This document shows, in pieces, positions 53,900 through 64,000 of a stretch of DNA of 64,000 nt (positions are counted from its first letter, which is position 1; every line of letters begins with the position of its first letter). The notes below the pieces were generated by a model. It was not told where the DNA came from. It worked only from the letters and a program-made list of their open reading frames with translations, and made no database searches. The DNA comes from Sphaerulina vaccinii (Eukaryota > Ascomycota > Dothideomycetes > Mycosphaerellales > Mycosphaerellaceae): NCBI GenBank assembly GCA_022570795.1, contig JAKUDP010000010.1, positions 1,860,001 through 1,924,000 of the forward strand, in the 5' to 3' direction. The position numbers were made by a program, and so were the translations under genes.

Positions 53900-55319
53900 C
53901 AAGCGACATTGTACTGCCACTTTCAAAATTGGAGGTCGCTCCTGGGTCCTCCCTACAAACACTGGTCATCTGGTCAATAGAGTGGCTGTGCTCTGACATG
54001 ACCAAGATTGGATCCTACTGGCTCACGCGCGATCTGCTGGCATGATTTTAGCCATTGTTGACATAGCACGGCTCTTCGATCGCACGATTGGATTCTTCAG
54101 CCAGCGCTCATGGCTCCTCTGGCACATACTCATATTGAAACATACCATCGCAACGAGAAGATGAATAGCTACTTTGTGTAGAATGGTTCTGGACAAGGAA
54201 CGCTGGACCTGGAAGGTTCGGAGCAGAAGCCTGATGTAACGCTGGCCAAGGACACCAATAGCCAAGTTGTGCATGTCTATGACATGCTTCATTTCAGCTG
54301 CAGCGCAGCAGCGTCTCCCGTGCTAGGGTAAGTGGCGGCCATTACTAGAGTCAGTGCCGTACACATTCTACGGCATCGTACTATGAAACAGCTTGTCACA
54401 TCTTTCTAGGCCAACGGACGTTTCGCAGAACACCTCTCAGCGACAGAGACCGAGGACAGAGACCTAGGCTGAGCAAGAAGTTCAATGGCAGCCACGAGTA
54501 AGTCAAACCGCATCCTGAAAGCTCATTCCAGCCACTAGGCTGGATGCTGTCGATGGCTGTGCCATGGCCTCGACGACCACTCCCTGGAAGGCCAAGTCTG
54601 GCATAAGACGCATACCTCGCGACATTTCCTAGCCAAGGAAACACATTGGCCAAGTATCGAGGTCTACGACCGTCCTCATCTCAGCCTCAATATGCCAGTA
54701 TGCCAGGGAGAGCAGTGCGAATTACGACAAGATGCCTACGACATCGTATACTGAAACAGCATGTCATGTCGTTCTACGCCAATGGTAGTGTACGAATTTA
54801 GAAGGGCATCTGGCAAAGAAGGAATTTACGATGCCGACCATCACCTCGCAAACCCCACGATTCCACGATTCCCATGCTCCAGATCGCAAACACCCGTTCC
54901 CTCCACACGACGTCAAGAGCGACGTCAACTCACGTTTCACAGCGTGGTGATCCACATTGGCCCTAGCCCTGTGAGCAGAGAAGACCCTTGAAAGTCAAAT
55001 CAGGTTTCCAACCATGCCAAGAATACCAGGATTCTTTCATACCTGATCCACCTAACATTGCGTCACTGCCCGAGTCTGACCTCCCTTGCTACAGGTATAT
55101 ACCATTCATAACCCCTAGGAATCAAGAGTCAGGCCTATAAGCAAGTTCTGATCACGAAAGTACACTCTGACCTCTCATTTCGACTCTCGACCAACCATCT
55201 CAGCTTTTAGGCAGTGAAACACTGCCCCCTTCTAAACTTACTCTACTCAGGCCTGCCATTGTGTTTACAGGCCTATCTTACAAGAGTGTATAAGACTCGG
55301 TGCATCCTCCGTGTTTACG
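53900..55319. other. Intergenic region with diverged direct repeats
   Basis: No gene was recognised. Two segments resemble each other: 54243-54300 and 54630-54690 both contain GCCAAGGA-ACACA-TRGCCAAG followed by a TCTA-GAC stretch and CTCA/TTTCAGC. A second matching pair lies near 54380 and 54760 (TGAAACAGC.TGTCA.GTC/TTTCTA.GCCAA). They suggest a unit of about 385 bp duplicated long ago. Short frames inside are broken. Confidence 0.45.
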
Positions 55320-55827
55320 ATGTCTCCACAACAACCGACAGACTCTACAACTATAATAGCTAAACGACAATCACCTCAATCACAATCACAAGATGTTCTT
55401 CAACGGGACGACAACGACTATGTTATCGAAGAGCAAGAGCAGTCGGCAAAAGCAAGTGCTTCGGTATGTTACTCTTCTGCTTATCTATCGTGGTCTACAA
55501 TTGCTCAGTACTGACTTATGATGCAGGCGGGAATCAATCTCAACATATTCGGAGCGATCGCAGGAGCGTTCTCCAGCAAATCCTCCAAGCAGCAGAAAGC
55601 GGAGTCAGACGACAGTGTCAACCAGGTCGAACAGTGCGAACAGCGAGAGGAGCTGGCGAAGGTGAAAGGTGAGTTCCTCTCAGTGTGAGAGCACACTAAA
55701 CAGTGATGTCAATGCTGACTGTGCTGTGACAGGAGCAGGAGCAGGCAACGCGAACGGAGCCGCAGCAGGACAAGCTGAGCAACATGCGAGACATGGGAAG
55801 GCTGTTGTTCCATCTGCACGACAATGA
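55320..55827 (+). CDS. Small uncharacterised protein, three exons
   Basis: Exons 55320..55463, 55527..55668 and 55733..55827 (introns 63 and 64 bp, good GT..AG borders and branch sites) give 126 residues. The first 48 residues are Gln/Ser/Asp-rich. The middle begins AGINLNIFGAIAGAFSSKSS, a small amphipathic or hydrophobic segment followed by Lys/Gln-rich sequence. The end is Gly/Ala-rich (GAGAGNANGAAAGQAEQHAR). The closing of three phases supports a real gene. It is polar, without a signal peptide or known domain. I do not recognise the family and propose no function. Confidence 0.6.
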
Positions 55828-56365
55828 GAGAAGATCGCGTGACCTTGCTCCAAAGAAAGGTTTACCATGACCTGTAAGATGGACTGGATCACTTCTGCGT
55901 AGTGGTCATTACTTCGGACTTCCTTTCTACATACTGAAGCATATTTGATACCCTCCAAGAGGCACTGTATTTCTTGCCTCAAGTCCCATTCGTGATGAGC
56001 TTTGTGAACTGTTGGTGATGAGGTGTCAAGTGATGCAGATGATCAGTTTCATGTGAGGATATCCTCGTGTCAGGCGACTGATTCATGACGTGCATAGCTT
56101 GGGGCTGTAAAGGAAGTTCCTGGTCTTGATATCTACTTCCGCTCCAGGATTTACTGATTGCCCTGCAGCTAAATTGGTTTGTGACTTGGTTGTTCGAAAC
56201 CATGGTTATGGCCTGCTTTCCCTGCTGATGTTCGGCTCTATATACCGAGCGGAGGTCCGGACATCTACCGACTTCAAAGTCGATTCTACACAACCGCTTT
56301 TCATTACTTCATCACTCATCTCTATCGTGCTCATACATCCATCTACTTCTGACTCTTCAGTATGT
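55828..56365. other. Convergent intergenic region
   Basis: These 538 bp lie between the small protein gene (+) and the regulator-like gene (-). Nothing was recognised. Confidence 0.5.
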
Positions 56366-57462
56366 CTATTGTATTCCAGCGAAATGGTATGGATCCGGAG
56401 CTGCAAATGACACGCTCGTGGGATAGTCGTCATTGCCAAAGTGTACCGTTCTTCCGACAATGAAACAGGCATTGAGATCAATCCAGACAAGCATACGCTC
56501 GAGAAGTCCATCCAACCCGAGAGTCCCCAGTCCTCCGCGCATCTTCAGTATCATCTGCAGACCCTTCATGTGCTGTGCAAAAGTCTCCGAGTCTCCAAAG
56601 ATGGCCTCATACGCAGCCATTTTCGCCACAGCTCCTACAATTGCATCCGTTACCTCGCCAGTCTTGCGCAGCTCAATATTGATCTCCGAAAGAGCGCGAG
56701 CTTTGAGTGCGAGTAATTCTATCACAGAAGCTTTGTGTGGATTCATGATGCAGTAGTGTGAGGCGGCCATCAACAATACAGCATACATCGTGGCTGGGCT
56801 TGTCATGCACATCGGGAACCAGACTTTGCGCAGCAGACCTTTGGATGTCGGACCATCAATGTCTGCAATCTCGACCGCGACGTTCTGTATGTAGTGAGCG
56901 AAGATGGGCGAAAGCTCAGGCTGATGATCTACGGGATATGTCCAAAATGGATCGGAGAACGCGCTACCGGACGGAAGGGACGGGGAGCTTGAAGAGCTTG
57001 AGTGGCGTTTGATCATCGTAGTGGAAGAGCCTGTCGAAGAGGACGCAGAGGAGGAGCCCGTCCTTTGGCAGAAGGTCGGCCTTTCGTCTTCTTCTGGAGA
57101 ACGCTTCAGGTTGGCATGGTTCATTGACTTGCCATTCGCATTGCTAGATCTACTGGCTTTGTATGGCTTGACTGTCCAGCTATGGCTGCTGTGAGCTTGC
57201 TGTGTTGGTGCAAGGAGCTGGACTGATATGGAGACACTCACTTCTGCATGCTTTGGCCTACATTGAAGTTGCCATTCTTCTCATGCTGGACACGCGTGAC
57301 ATGAGCGCGCACAATCTTCCTGGCAGGCCCTCTCCCTCTCGCTGCTTCGCTGCCAGAGATGGGAACAAAGACGAAAGGATCAGATATGGTCTCCATGGGC
57401 TTGAAAGGAGTGTTCCTCGCCTGTGGTCGTGGCAGCGGTGCCTGTTTCTCAGCGGCAAGCAT
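56366..57462 (-). CDS. Fungal-specific transcription-factor-domain protein without zinc cluster
   Basis: Exons 57462..57242 and 57188..56366 join across a 53-bp intron to give 347 residues. The acceptor was chosen because it alone closes the phase left by the gtgagt donor. The N-terminus has FVFVPISG then RKIVRAHVTRVQHEK, a basic motif shared by many Pezizomycotina proteins that carry the fungal TF domain but no zinc finger. A Ser-rich linker follows (about 95-135), then the helical domain: PFWTYPVDHQPELSPIFAHY, FPMCMTSPATMYAVLLMAAS, HMKGLQMILKMRGGLGTLG. The end (PDPYHFAGIQ) comes somewhat earlier than usual. Role unknown. Confidence 0.72.
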
Positions 57463-58099
57463 ACTGGATTGTGCGGAGTCGAGTTGTCAACGCCGTTGAT
57501 GATGAGTCGGGATAGCTTGTTCGTGTGAACATGAAATACTTATAAAGGAATGCATATGCGAGCAGTTTGTTGGGATGAAGTTACGGTCCTGGGTCGGTGG
57601 AGCAAGTGAAGTGTAGCCGAGAGAAGAGGAGATGCTGATCCAGGGACTACGAAGGTTCGTCTCGAGCAGCTTTCGGGCCAATGTTTGGTACGAGGATCGA
57701 CAATGGCGTTGAGGTCCACATGAGATCGGCCAAGCCGTTCTCCAACCTCGCACAAACAACCTGTCGCCTTTACCGAGCATTGTGCTTACCTCCAACTCCG
57801 GGTTGACTGTGAGCTGAATATGCATACATCGTCTCTGCCGGTGCAAGATGCTTGTGCTGGCGCTCAACCCGCATACATGCATCGCTGAGTCGGAAATGTA
57901 GACGCTATGGCAATCCATGGCTACAAGCCACACGCCGTCCAGTATCCGCATTCTGCTACACTACTCTAGTTGCATGGAAGCCTAGAATACAGAATAGAAT
58001 GATATATGGCGCGATACTTCCAGCTACATTATTGCTCAAGAACTGCTCGACTTGCATATTGCTTGACCGGCAAGATCTACGGACTACCACATCGCAAGA
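57463..58099. other. Divergent intergenic region
   Basis: These 637 bp lie between two divergent starts: the regulator-like gene and the broken membrane-protein gene. Base composition is still ordinary here, so the AT-rich block has not begun. Confidence 0.5.
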
Positions 58100-58760
58100 A
58101 TGGCTATCAAGGCGGCAAGTCCATCGTTTCCCTCGTGGACCAGCACTGAACATGAGAAGAATGCCACCTTGATCACGACCGAGGAGCTGGTGGCTGAGGA
58201 GCGAGAGACGCGACCTGCGAATAGCTTGCACTGGGCAAGTGCGCTCTTCGACATCTTCGTAGCTATTCTGCCTCTTTACTTCGTGGCATTCGCAGTTGCA
58301 GCCTATGTCAGGAATAATACCTTGGCGGATTCCTTTCGGAACATGGCGATCCTTCGTATGTCTCGCTTTGTACATTCAAGAGTCTGACCAACTAGTGTCA
58401 ATAAGACTCCTAATTACCTTTATAGAATCCGACAATCTTCCCAATTCTATTTACTCTTATTCTCGCCAAGTTTATAAAGGTAATATATTACAAACTACAA
58501 CTTAGAGCGAGGTACGACTATAGGCCAGATATAGCTTCTACTTAGAAGCCAATTACTTGTAGCATCGCTTATAACTCTATTAAAGCCTAAAACTTTATTA
58601 TATTTTGTACCTATACTATTTTTAGTTTGGATTCTAAATTATATAACTTCTAGAGATATTATAACTAATATACAACTTCTAATATATTATATTACTATTA
58701 GGTTAGAAGTTAGTTATTACTTAGAGTTATATAGAGTAAGATTAATATAATTTTTATAAA
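58100..58760 (+). pseudogene. Membrane-protein gene with intact exon 1 and AT-eroded exon 2
   Basis: Exon 1 (58100..58369) codes 90 residues: a polar start, then SALFDIFVAILPLYFVAFAV, a membrane helix. The intron is probably 58370..58425. From 58426 the matching sequence continues (NPTIFPILFTLILAKFIK) but AT content jumps. Beyond that, pieces recognisable as the same kind of protein (ERGTTIGQ near 58512; LLLRSQLLVASL; LYFVPILFLVWILN near 58620) are split by stop codons and at least one frameshift. The family appears to be an uncharacterised multi-helix protein of filamentous ascomycetes, recalled by pattern only. The stops are TAG/TAA, consistent with CA-to-TA or TG-to-TA change. The 3' limit given is approximate. 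Confidence 0.65.
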
Positions 58761-59355
58761 TACTTTATTTATATATTTAAGTTCTTTACTTAAAATAGAC
58801 TTCTATCTATTTAATAATAAAATATAAGCTAAATAATAAAAAATTAATAAAGCTAAAGCTATTAATATAGTACTAAACTCTATATTACTATATCTAGTAG
58901 AATATAAAAGTAGAATATAGAACAATTATAGTAATATCTAGATTCTAATATTAGAAGTATTCTATAAAAACTTAGAGTAGTCTCTAGACTTCGAGAACTA
59001 CTACTATACTAGCTTTTAGAGCTTTATTAGTATAGCTACTATTTTTACTAAAGTAGTCTAGCTTTCTAAGTAGATTTATCTACTATCTACTCTAATAGTT
59101 AGTATTCTTTTAAACTAAACTCTAGCTATTTAACTTATACTAACTATATATAGAATAGAATATATATATATATATATATATATTTAGTCTAGAAGTAGAT
59201 ACTACTAGATATCTATTTACTCTAAAGTTATTATATATATATAAACTATATATTTAAGCTATTATAAATAGATACTATATATACTATCTACTATACTAGA
59301 AGTAAATAGCCTATTAGTAAAAATATAAAAGTAACTAGCTAAACTCTATAGTTAG
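58761..59355. other. AT-rich degenerate block
   Basis: This stretch is extremely AT-rich, almost free of CA and TG dinucleotides, and full of stops in every frame, with a TA microsatellite at about 59160-59182. It is probably RIP-mutated repeat or gene sequence that can no longer be identified. Confidence 0.6.
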
Positions 59356-60013
59356 TATTAAAAATAGAGTAGTAGAAGCTTTCTCGGAGGTGTTTTAGAT
59401 AGATATAGGTTGCATCTCGGTATAGAATATTGTAGAAAGCTATAGAAGCTTATAGGTAGTAGTAGTAGAAAGTCGAAGAATCCTTTTTATTCGAGTTAGC
59501 TATCTAGAGGAGACTCTATAGGTCTTTATATACCCTCCTATAGCTTTACTAGAAGGTTCTATAGTACATATATACGTACGCTAAGCTACGCTAGCTTACG
59601 CGGCCTCTAGGACTAATTGGAAATAGAATAGAAGTCTCTAGAAGGTCTTAGAACCTCCTAGAAAGATCGCTTACTAATAGGCGTTCTATAGTATTCTATA
59701 GCTTTCTAGGACTCTAGAATTGTAGAATATACTAGAAACTACTATAGTAAGCTTATATAAGCCTATAGCTATAAGCCTAGTAGCCTAGGTATCGATTACT
59801 AGAATACCCTAGAAGATACTAGAATACTCTAGAAAATGCTAGAAGCTTCTAGGTAGGTCTAGTTATATAATTATATAATTATATAATCTAGTTATATAAT
59901 TCTATATATCGATCTAGATATAAAATTATATAACTTAAGTTATATAACCTAATTATATAATCGACTACCTAATACTAGATCTAACCTAATAGTCTAAAGT
60001 TAAGCTTATTTTA
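59356..60013 (-). repeat. Inverted LTR copy (solo or truncated) of the copia element
   Basis: This segment is the reverse complement of 60281..60935 over about 655 bp. Shared landmarks include CTCCTCTAGATAGC, a TATA-like TATATAAAGACC region, GGCCGCGTAAGC and the outer end CTCTATTTT. The differences are mainly C/T and G/A exchanges, as RIP would give. Sequence left of 59356 does not match the element's interior, so this is a solo LTR or a copy cut at its LTR end. Confidence 0.75.
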
Positions 60014-60280
60014 ATATACTCTCTTAAGCTCTACTTTGCGATCTATTAATAACTTTTTAGTATTTCTTCTTCTATTAATACCTATTACTAATTCGCGCAT
60101 ATATATAGCCTATAATCTAGGCTATATATTAAAGTAAGAAGACTTTCTAGAGATCTAGAATTCTCTAAATAGATTCTTAGTATAATATTATATAATTAGA
60201 TATAACTATACTCTATAAATACTATCTCTAGTCCAATTTCTAGAATATTCTAGAAAATATAATAATTCGATTTCTATTAA
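60014..60280. other. AT-rich spacer between the inverted LTRs
   Basis: These 267 bp do not repeat elsewhere in the window as far as I can see. No gene was recognised. Confidence 0.5.
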
Positions 60281-60935
60281 AAATATAAGCTCAACTTTGG
60301 ACTAATAGGTCAGATCTAGCATTAGGTAGTCGATTATATAATTAGGTTATATAATCCGAGTTATATAAGTATAGGTCTATATCGACCTATATAGTTATAT
60401 AACTAGATTATATAATTATATAATTACATAACTAGACCCGCCTAGAGGCTTCTAGCATCTTCTAGAGCATTCTAGTAATCGATATCTAGGCTACTAGGCT
60501 TATAGCTATAGGCTTATATAAGCTTACTATAGTAGTTTCTAGTATATTCTACGATTCTAGAGTTCTAGAAAGCTATAGAACACTATAGAACGCCTATTAG
60601 TAAGCGATCTATCTAGGAGGTTCTAAGACCTTCTAGGGACTTCTATTCTATTCCCAATTAGTCCTAGAGGCCGCGTAAGCTAGCGTGGCTTAGCGTACGC
60701 ATACGCGTACTATAGAACCTTCTAGTAAAGCTATAGGAGGGTATATAAAGACCTATAGAGTCTCCTCTAGATAGCAAAAAAAAAAACTAATACTAAGAAT
60801 TCTTCGACTCTCTACTACTACTACTACCTATCTACCTATAAGCTTCTATAGCTTTCTACGACATTCTACGCCGAGATACGACCTATATCTACCCGAAATA
60901 CCTCTGAGAAAGCTTCCGCCACTCTATTTTCAATA
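60281..60935 (+). repeat. 5' long terminal repeat of a Ty1/copia element
   Basis: About 655 bp, ending in TTTTCA directly before the primer-binding site. A TATA-like box (GTATATAAAGACC) near 60740 followed by a poly-A run (about 60777-60788) fits an LTR promoter region. The left edge is approximate because RIP has erased the expected TG. Confidence 0.75.
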
Positions 60936-60950
60936 GGTTATAAGCCCGGC
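60936..60950 (+). other. Primer-binding site, probably for initiator tRNA-Met (internal priming)
   Basis: GGTTATAAGCCCGGC follows the LTR end. It is complementary, except for one TG-to-TA type change, to the anticodon arm of initiator tRNA-Met (..GGGCTCATAACC), not to a tRNA 3' end. Drosophila copia uses the same internal site. Confidence 0.55.
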
Positions 60951-61359
60951 AAGCCAAATTACCCGATCTGGACTAGTCAAACCTTAATCGAATCTCAATA
61001 CCTCTTCGGATTTAATCGATATCTCGACGACTATTTGTCCCTATAGGACAATCGGACCGGATTTAGAATCGCCCGAGCGCGCTCTATCGACTAACGATTA
61101 TGGAATATTTTTCTAGAGAGCCTGTGGCCGTCAAAAGTCCCTTTCGCGCTGTGCAATTGAGAGGTTGAAAAACACGGTTTATTAGTAGTATAAAAGCCTA
61201 GACGCACCTGCTAGGAAAGCGATATACTTATCGGTGTTATCGGTGAAGTCCGAACTCAAAGCGAATAGCTAGAAAGTAGGATTCTATCTGAGTTTCTCTC
61301 TCTAGAAAGAGCTATAATCTACGAGTTCAAACTACGAGTTATAGCTCTAGAGTTCTATA

Positions 61360-62290
61360 ATGTCTCTAAGCGATAAAACCTTTACTTTCGCACGCCTAAA
61401 GGGCCAAGAAAACTACGAAATTTGGGCTCTTAGAATGCGATCCTACCTAACTAAAAAGGGATATATTAGTATATTTAAAAATAATATAAATAATACTACT
61501 ATTATATCTAAAGCTTTTATAGCTATTAGGTTAGGAGTAGAGGATAGGCTATTACTTCAAATATCTAATAAAGTAATAGCTAAAAAGGCTTAGACTATAC
61601 TAGAAGAGTTATATTTACTAAAAGGATTTAACTCTAAGTTCTTACTTTATAAAGAACTATTCGAGACTATACTCGAAAGTATAGGCTCTATAGAGTCCTA
61701 TACTAATACTATTCGGCGCCTATATAATTAATTAAACGCAAAGAGAGTAGAGCTACCTAAGTAAGTTATTATAGCTTAGACTCTAAATAACCTAACCGAA
61801 GAGTACAACTCTTTTATTACTTCTATAATATAGAACCTAAGAAGTAACAAAGACGCCTTCTCTATAGAGACTCTATTCTCGAATATACTCGACGAATCTA
61901 GAAGATATAATATAAAAGAAATAGCGTTATATTTAGACTCTAGAAAGCCGAGAAACAAGAACTCTAGAGGTCCTAAATAACTAAATAAAAAGGGCCCTAG
62001 AGACTCTACTAAGTACTACTTGTACTACAAGAAAGAGGGGCATCTAGTAGAAAAGTGCTATAAGAAACACTCGGAGTTACAACCTAGTTAGTAGAAAGAT
62101 CCTAAAAGCTCTAATAAAAAGTCTAATTCTTCGAAGAATACTACTAGTACTAGCTCTAAAGAAGATGCGCTAGTTACTACTAGTATTAATAAGTCTAATA
62201 AGGAAGTCGAAGTACTATACTTATCTATAATCGAAGAGATAGAGCCTACTCTAGAAGGTTCTAGAACCGAAGATTTGCAAAATAGCTAAA
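61360..62290 (+). pseudogene. Degenerate copia gag
   Basis: The frame opens with MSLSDKTFTFARLKGQENYE and LRMRSYLTKKGYI, the usual N-terminus of fungal copia gag. Stops interrupt it from 61591 on. Near 62010-62060 a zinc-knuckle remnant (KKEGHLVEKCYKK) has lost the first two cysteines, replaced by tyrosine as expected from TGY-to-TAY change. It cannot form functional capsid protein. Confidence 0.75.
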
Positions 62291-62379
62291 CTACAATTCT
62301 AGAAAGTTCTAGAACTAATAAGAAAAGCAAGACTATAGCTTTCTCGGATTCTAGAAACAATTCTAGAGCCAAAAACAAC

Positions 62380-62640
62380 TCTAGAGAACCCTAGATCTTA
62401 GACTCGGGTGCTAGCCGACATATTATTAGTAATAAGTCCTACTTTACGACTTTTACTAATAAGAATACTACGATAAAGTAGGGTAACGCGGGCTCTATAA
62501 TAAGTAGAGGTATAGGCAATATTAAGATTAAATTTAGCAATACTAATAAAGTTGCAATTCTAACAAATTGCCTATATAGTCCCGAGTTCTTACTTAATCT
62601 TATTAGTTTGTCGCAACTAGATAACTATAAGACTAAGGCC
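62380..62640 (+). pseudogene. Degenerate copia protease region
   Basis: The aspartic protease motif ILDSGASRHI starts near 62395, preceded by TAG where this family has tryptophan (TGG-to-TAG). A further stop occurs at about 62480. The active-site Asp-Ser-Gly is retained but the frame is broken. Confidence 0.7.
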
Positions 62641-63660
62641 CTACTAAAAGACGGTGTAATCGAGCTATATAGCTCTAAGAACGACTTATTAACTAAGTCC
62701 TATAAGGACAAGTCGCTCTATAAGCTAAATATAGCTATCCTGTCTAATAATAAGAACTCTAGAAATTCTAGAAACGAAGAAATCGCTCTAACTATAGAGT
62801 CTAAAAGCGACGCCGAGATTTGGTATAATAGGCTAGGACATATTAGCGATTCTACGCTAAAATCTATAGGTTTCAAAGTCGAGAAACCTATAAGTCCTAA
62901 ATGCGAGGTATATATTAATAGCAAATATACTCGAAAGCCTAGTCGCTTAATAATAGAGAAAGCTAATAGCTATCTAGACAAAGTAAGCTATAATATTTGT
63001 AGCCCTATCGAGCCTCCTACTAAGTAAGGCTATTATTACTTTATTAGTCTAATAGATAGTTATTCTTAGTTTATAGAAGCCGATCTAATAAAACAAAAAT
63101 TAGAAGCTTACTCTAAGCTTAAAAACTTTAAGTTATAAGCTAAAAATTCTTTGTCTAATGCCCTTAAACAACTATGCCTTAAAGTATTTAAAAGCAATAA
63201 TACTACCGAGCTAACTAGTAATAAGTTAGAGAATCTATTAAGAGAAAGTAGTATAAAATACAAACTTAGTAGTCCTTATAATCCCGAACAAAATAGTCTT
63301 ATAGAACAACCTAATAGAATACTACTAAATAAGGTGCGCGCTCTATTAATAGAGGCTAGCCTCCCTAAATACTTTTAGGGAAAGGCGCTAGAAGCTGCAG
63401 TCTATCTATATAATAGAATACTATATTCGTTACTTAATAATAAGTCGCCCTATAAGATTCGCTATAACAAGCCTCCTAACTTAGATAATATTCGAGTTTT
63501 TGGATCTATAGCCTATTACTCTAGATCTAAGCCTAAGAAACTAGATTCTAGAGTATATAAAGCAATCCTTATAGGCTATAGCAATACGAAAAACTATAAG
63601 CTTTACGACTTAGAAAGAAAGCAAGTAGTTTGGGCTAGGGATATTACTATACTAGAAGGA
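62641..63660 (+). pseudogene. Degenerate copia integrase region
   Basis: The GAG-pre-integrase segment reads EIWYNRLGHISDSTLKSI (about 62815-62870). The integrase core follows in several broken pieces: FISLIDSYS with the first catalytic Asp, a second region where the expected Asp-Asn-Gly reads Asn-Asn-Thr (about 63195), and YNPEQNSLIE with the catalytic Glu. A TAG replaces the tryptophan codon at 63376-63378. Catalysis is therefore lost. Beyond 63660 the linker toward reverse transcriptase continues to the window edge. Confidence 0.75.
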
Positions 63661-64000
63661 TAGTTCTATAGCTTTCCGAAGGTAGAACTTATTACTCTAA
63701 GTAATATAGTACCTCTAGAAAGTATAGAAAAGCTAGTAACTCCTAATAAGCCTATAGAAACTTTGAATAATAGAGAAAATTCGTCTATTCTAGAAGACTC
63801 TAGAAACTCGTTACAAAGTTCTAGGACTTTAGGACGTAATAGTACGCCTATAGATCAAGCTAGAACTAGTATAGAAAACCTATACGACGAAGAACCCGAC
63901 GAGTTATTAGACAATTACAAAGTTTCTAGAAAGTTGCAAAAACTCGACTTAGAAGAAGCTACTTCTAGAGGTTCTAGAACTCTAGAAGACGATAGTTTAG

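Larger units (their letters stand above)
60281..64000 (+). mobile_element. Dead Ty1/copia retrotransposon, 5' part
   Basis: In order: LTR, tRNA primer site, a leader of about 400 bp, gag, protease and integrase. The order protease-integrase before reverse transcriptase marks the Ty1/copia superfamily; reverse transcriptase, RNase H and the 3' LTR lie outside the window. All frames are broken by in-frame TAG/TAA codons and are depleted of CA and TG, so the copy has been mutated by RIP and cannot move by itself. Confidence 0.85.

Noticed and set aside
58371..64000. Centromere or mitochondrial insert as the cause of the AT-rich block
   Set aside because: Recognisable copia motifs, LTR copies and RIP-type stops explain it better. 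A centromere cannot be excluded from 5.6 kb but nothing demands it.
1..64000. tRNA, rRNA or CRISPR features
   Set aside because: I looked for TTCGA-containing T-arms with matching stems, rRNA-like blocks and regularly spaced repeats. The few GGTTCGA-like strings are inside coding sequence and lack a cloverleaf.

Overview
The window is nuclear DNA of a filamentous ascomycete (Pezizomycotina). The class Dothideomycetes is my best guess from protein resemblance and is not proven. Supporting signs are many short introns (46-150 bp) with GT..AG borders and CTRAY-type branch sites, fungal-only families (Zn2Cys6 regulators, HET domain, rhodopsin-like integral membrane protein, 2EXR-type protein), and an abrupt AT-rich block in which transposon reading frames are broken by TG-to-TA and CA-to-TA changes, the mark of repeat-induced point mutation (RIP). 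Exon borders given here were found by reading frames across splice sites and matching protein families; none is backed by transcripts.

Layout. 1-7.6 kb: 3' end of the glutamate-cysteine ligase regulatory subunit (+), a PMP3-type membrane proteolipid (-), an HhH-GPD DNA glycosylase (-), a mitochondrial-type TRM61 tRNA methyltransferase (-) and a DCR2-like phosphatase (+). 7.6-20 kb: Zn2Cys6 regulator (+), a 192-bp MITE, an Old Yellow Enzyme (-), free methionine-R-sulfoxide reductase with a 5-nt microexon (-), dienelactone hydrolase-like protein (+), 2EXR-type protein (-), and an HCS1/IGHMBP2-type helicase (+). 20-41 kb: unknown coiled-coil protein (+), NBS1/nibrin (-), Zn2Cys6 regulator (-), AsaB/CmcJ-like oxygenase (-), Rab5 GTPase (-), DUG2 (-), AP-1/Yap1 (-), SPF30 splicing factor (+). 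41-58 kb: rhodopsin-like membrane protein (+), a HET gene frameshifted by a 13-bp duplication (-), a glucokinase with a possible membrane-anchor extension (-), DHA2 transporter (-), PAP2 lipid phosphatase (-), MED7 (+) with a decayed duplicate of its 3' end, a small unknown protein (+), and a regulator-like protein without a zinc cluster (-).

58.1-64 kb: a membrane-protein gene has an intact first exon. Its second exon lies in AT-rich, stop-riddled DNA. Beyond it lie two copies of a ~655-bp LTR in inverted orientation, then the primer-binding site, gag, protease and integrase part of a dead Ty1/copia retrotransposon that runs off the right edge.

How the genes relate. Most are unrelated single-copy housekeeping genes. 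Several act in redox or thiol balance: glutathione synthesis (ligase subunit), glutathione breakdown (DUG2), the oxidative-stress regulator AP-1, methionine sulfoxide reductase and an Old Yellow Enzyme. Three act in genome maintenance (glycosylase, NBS1, HCS1-type helicase). I see no tRNA, rRNA, CRISPR array or secondary-metabolite cluster.
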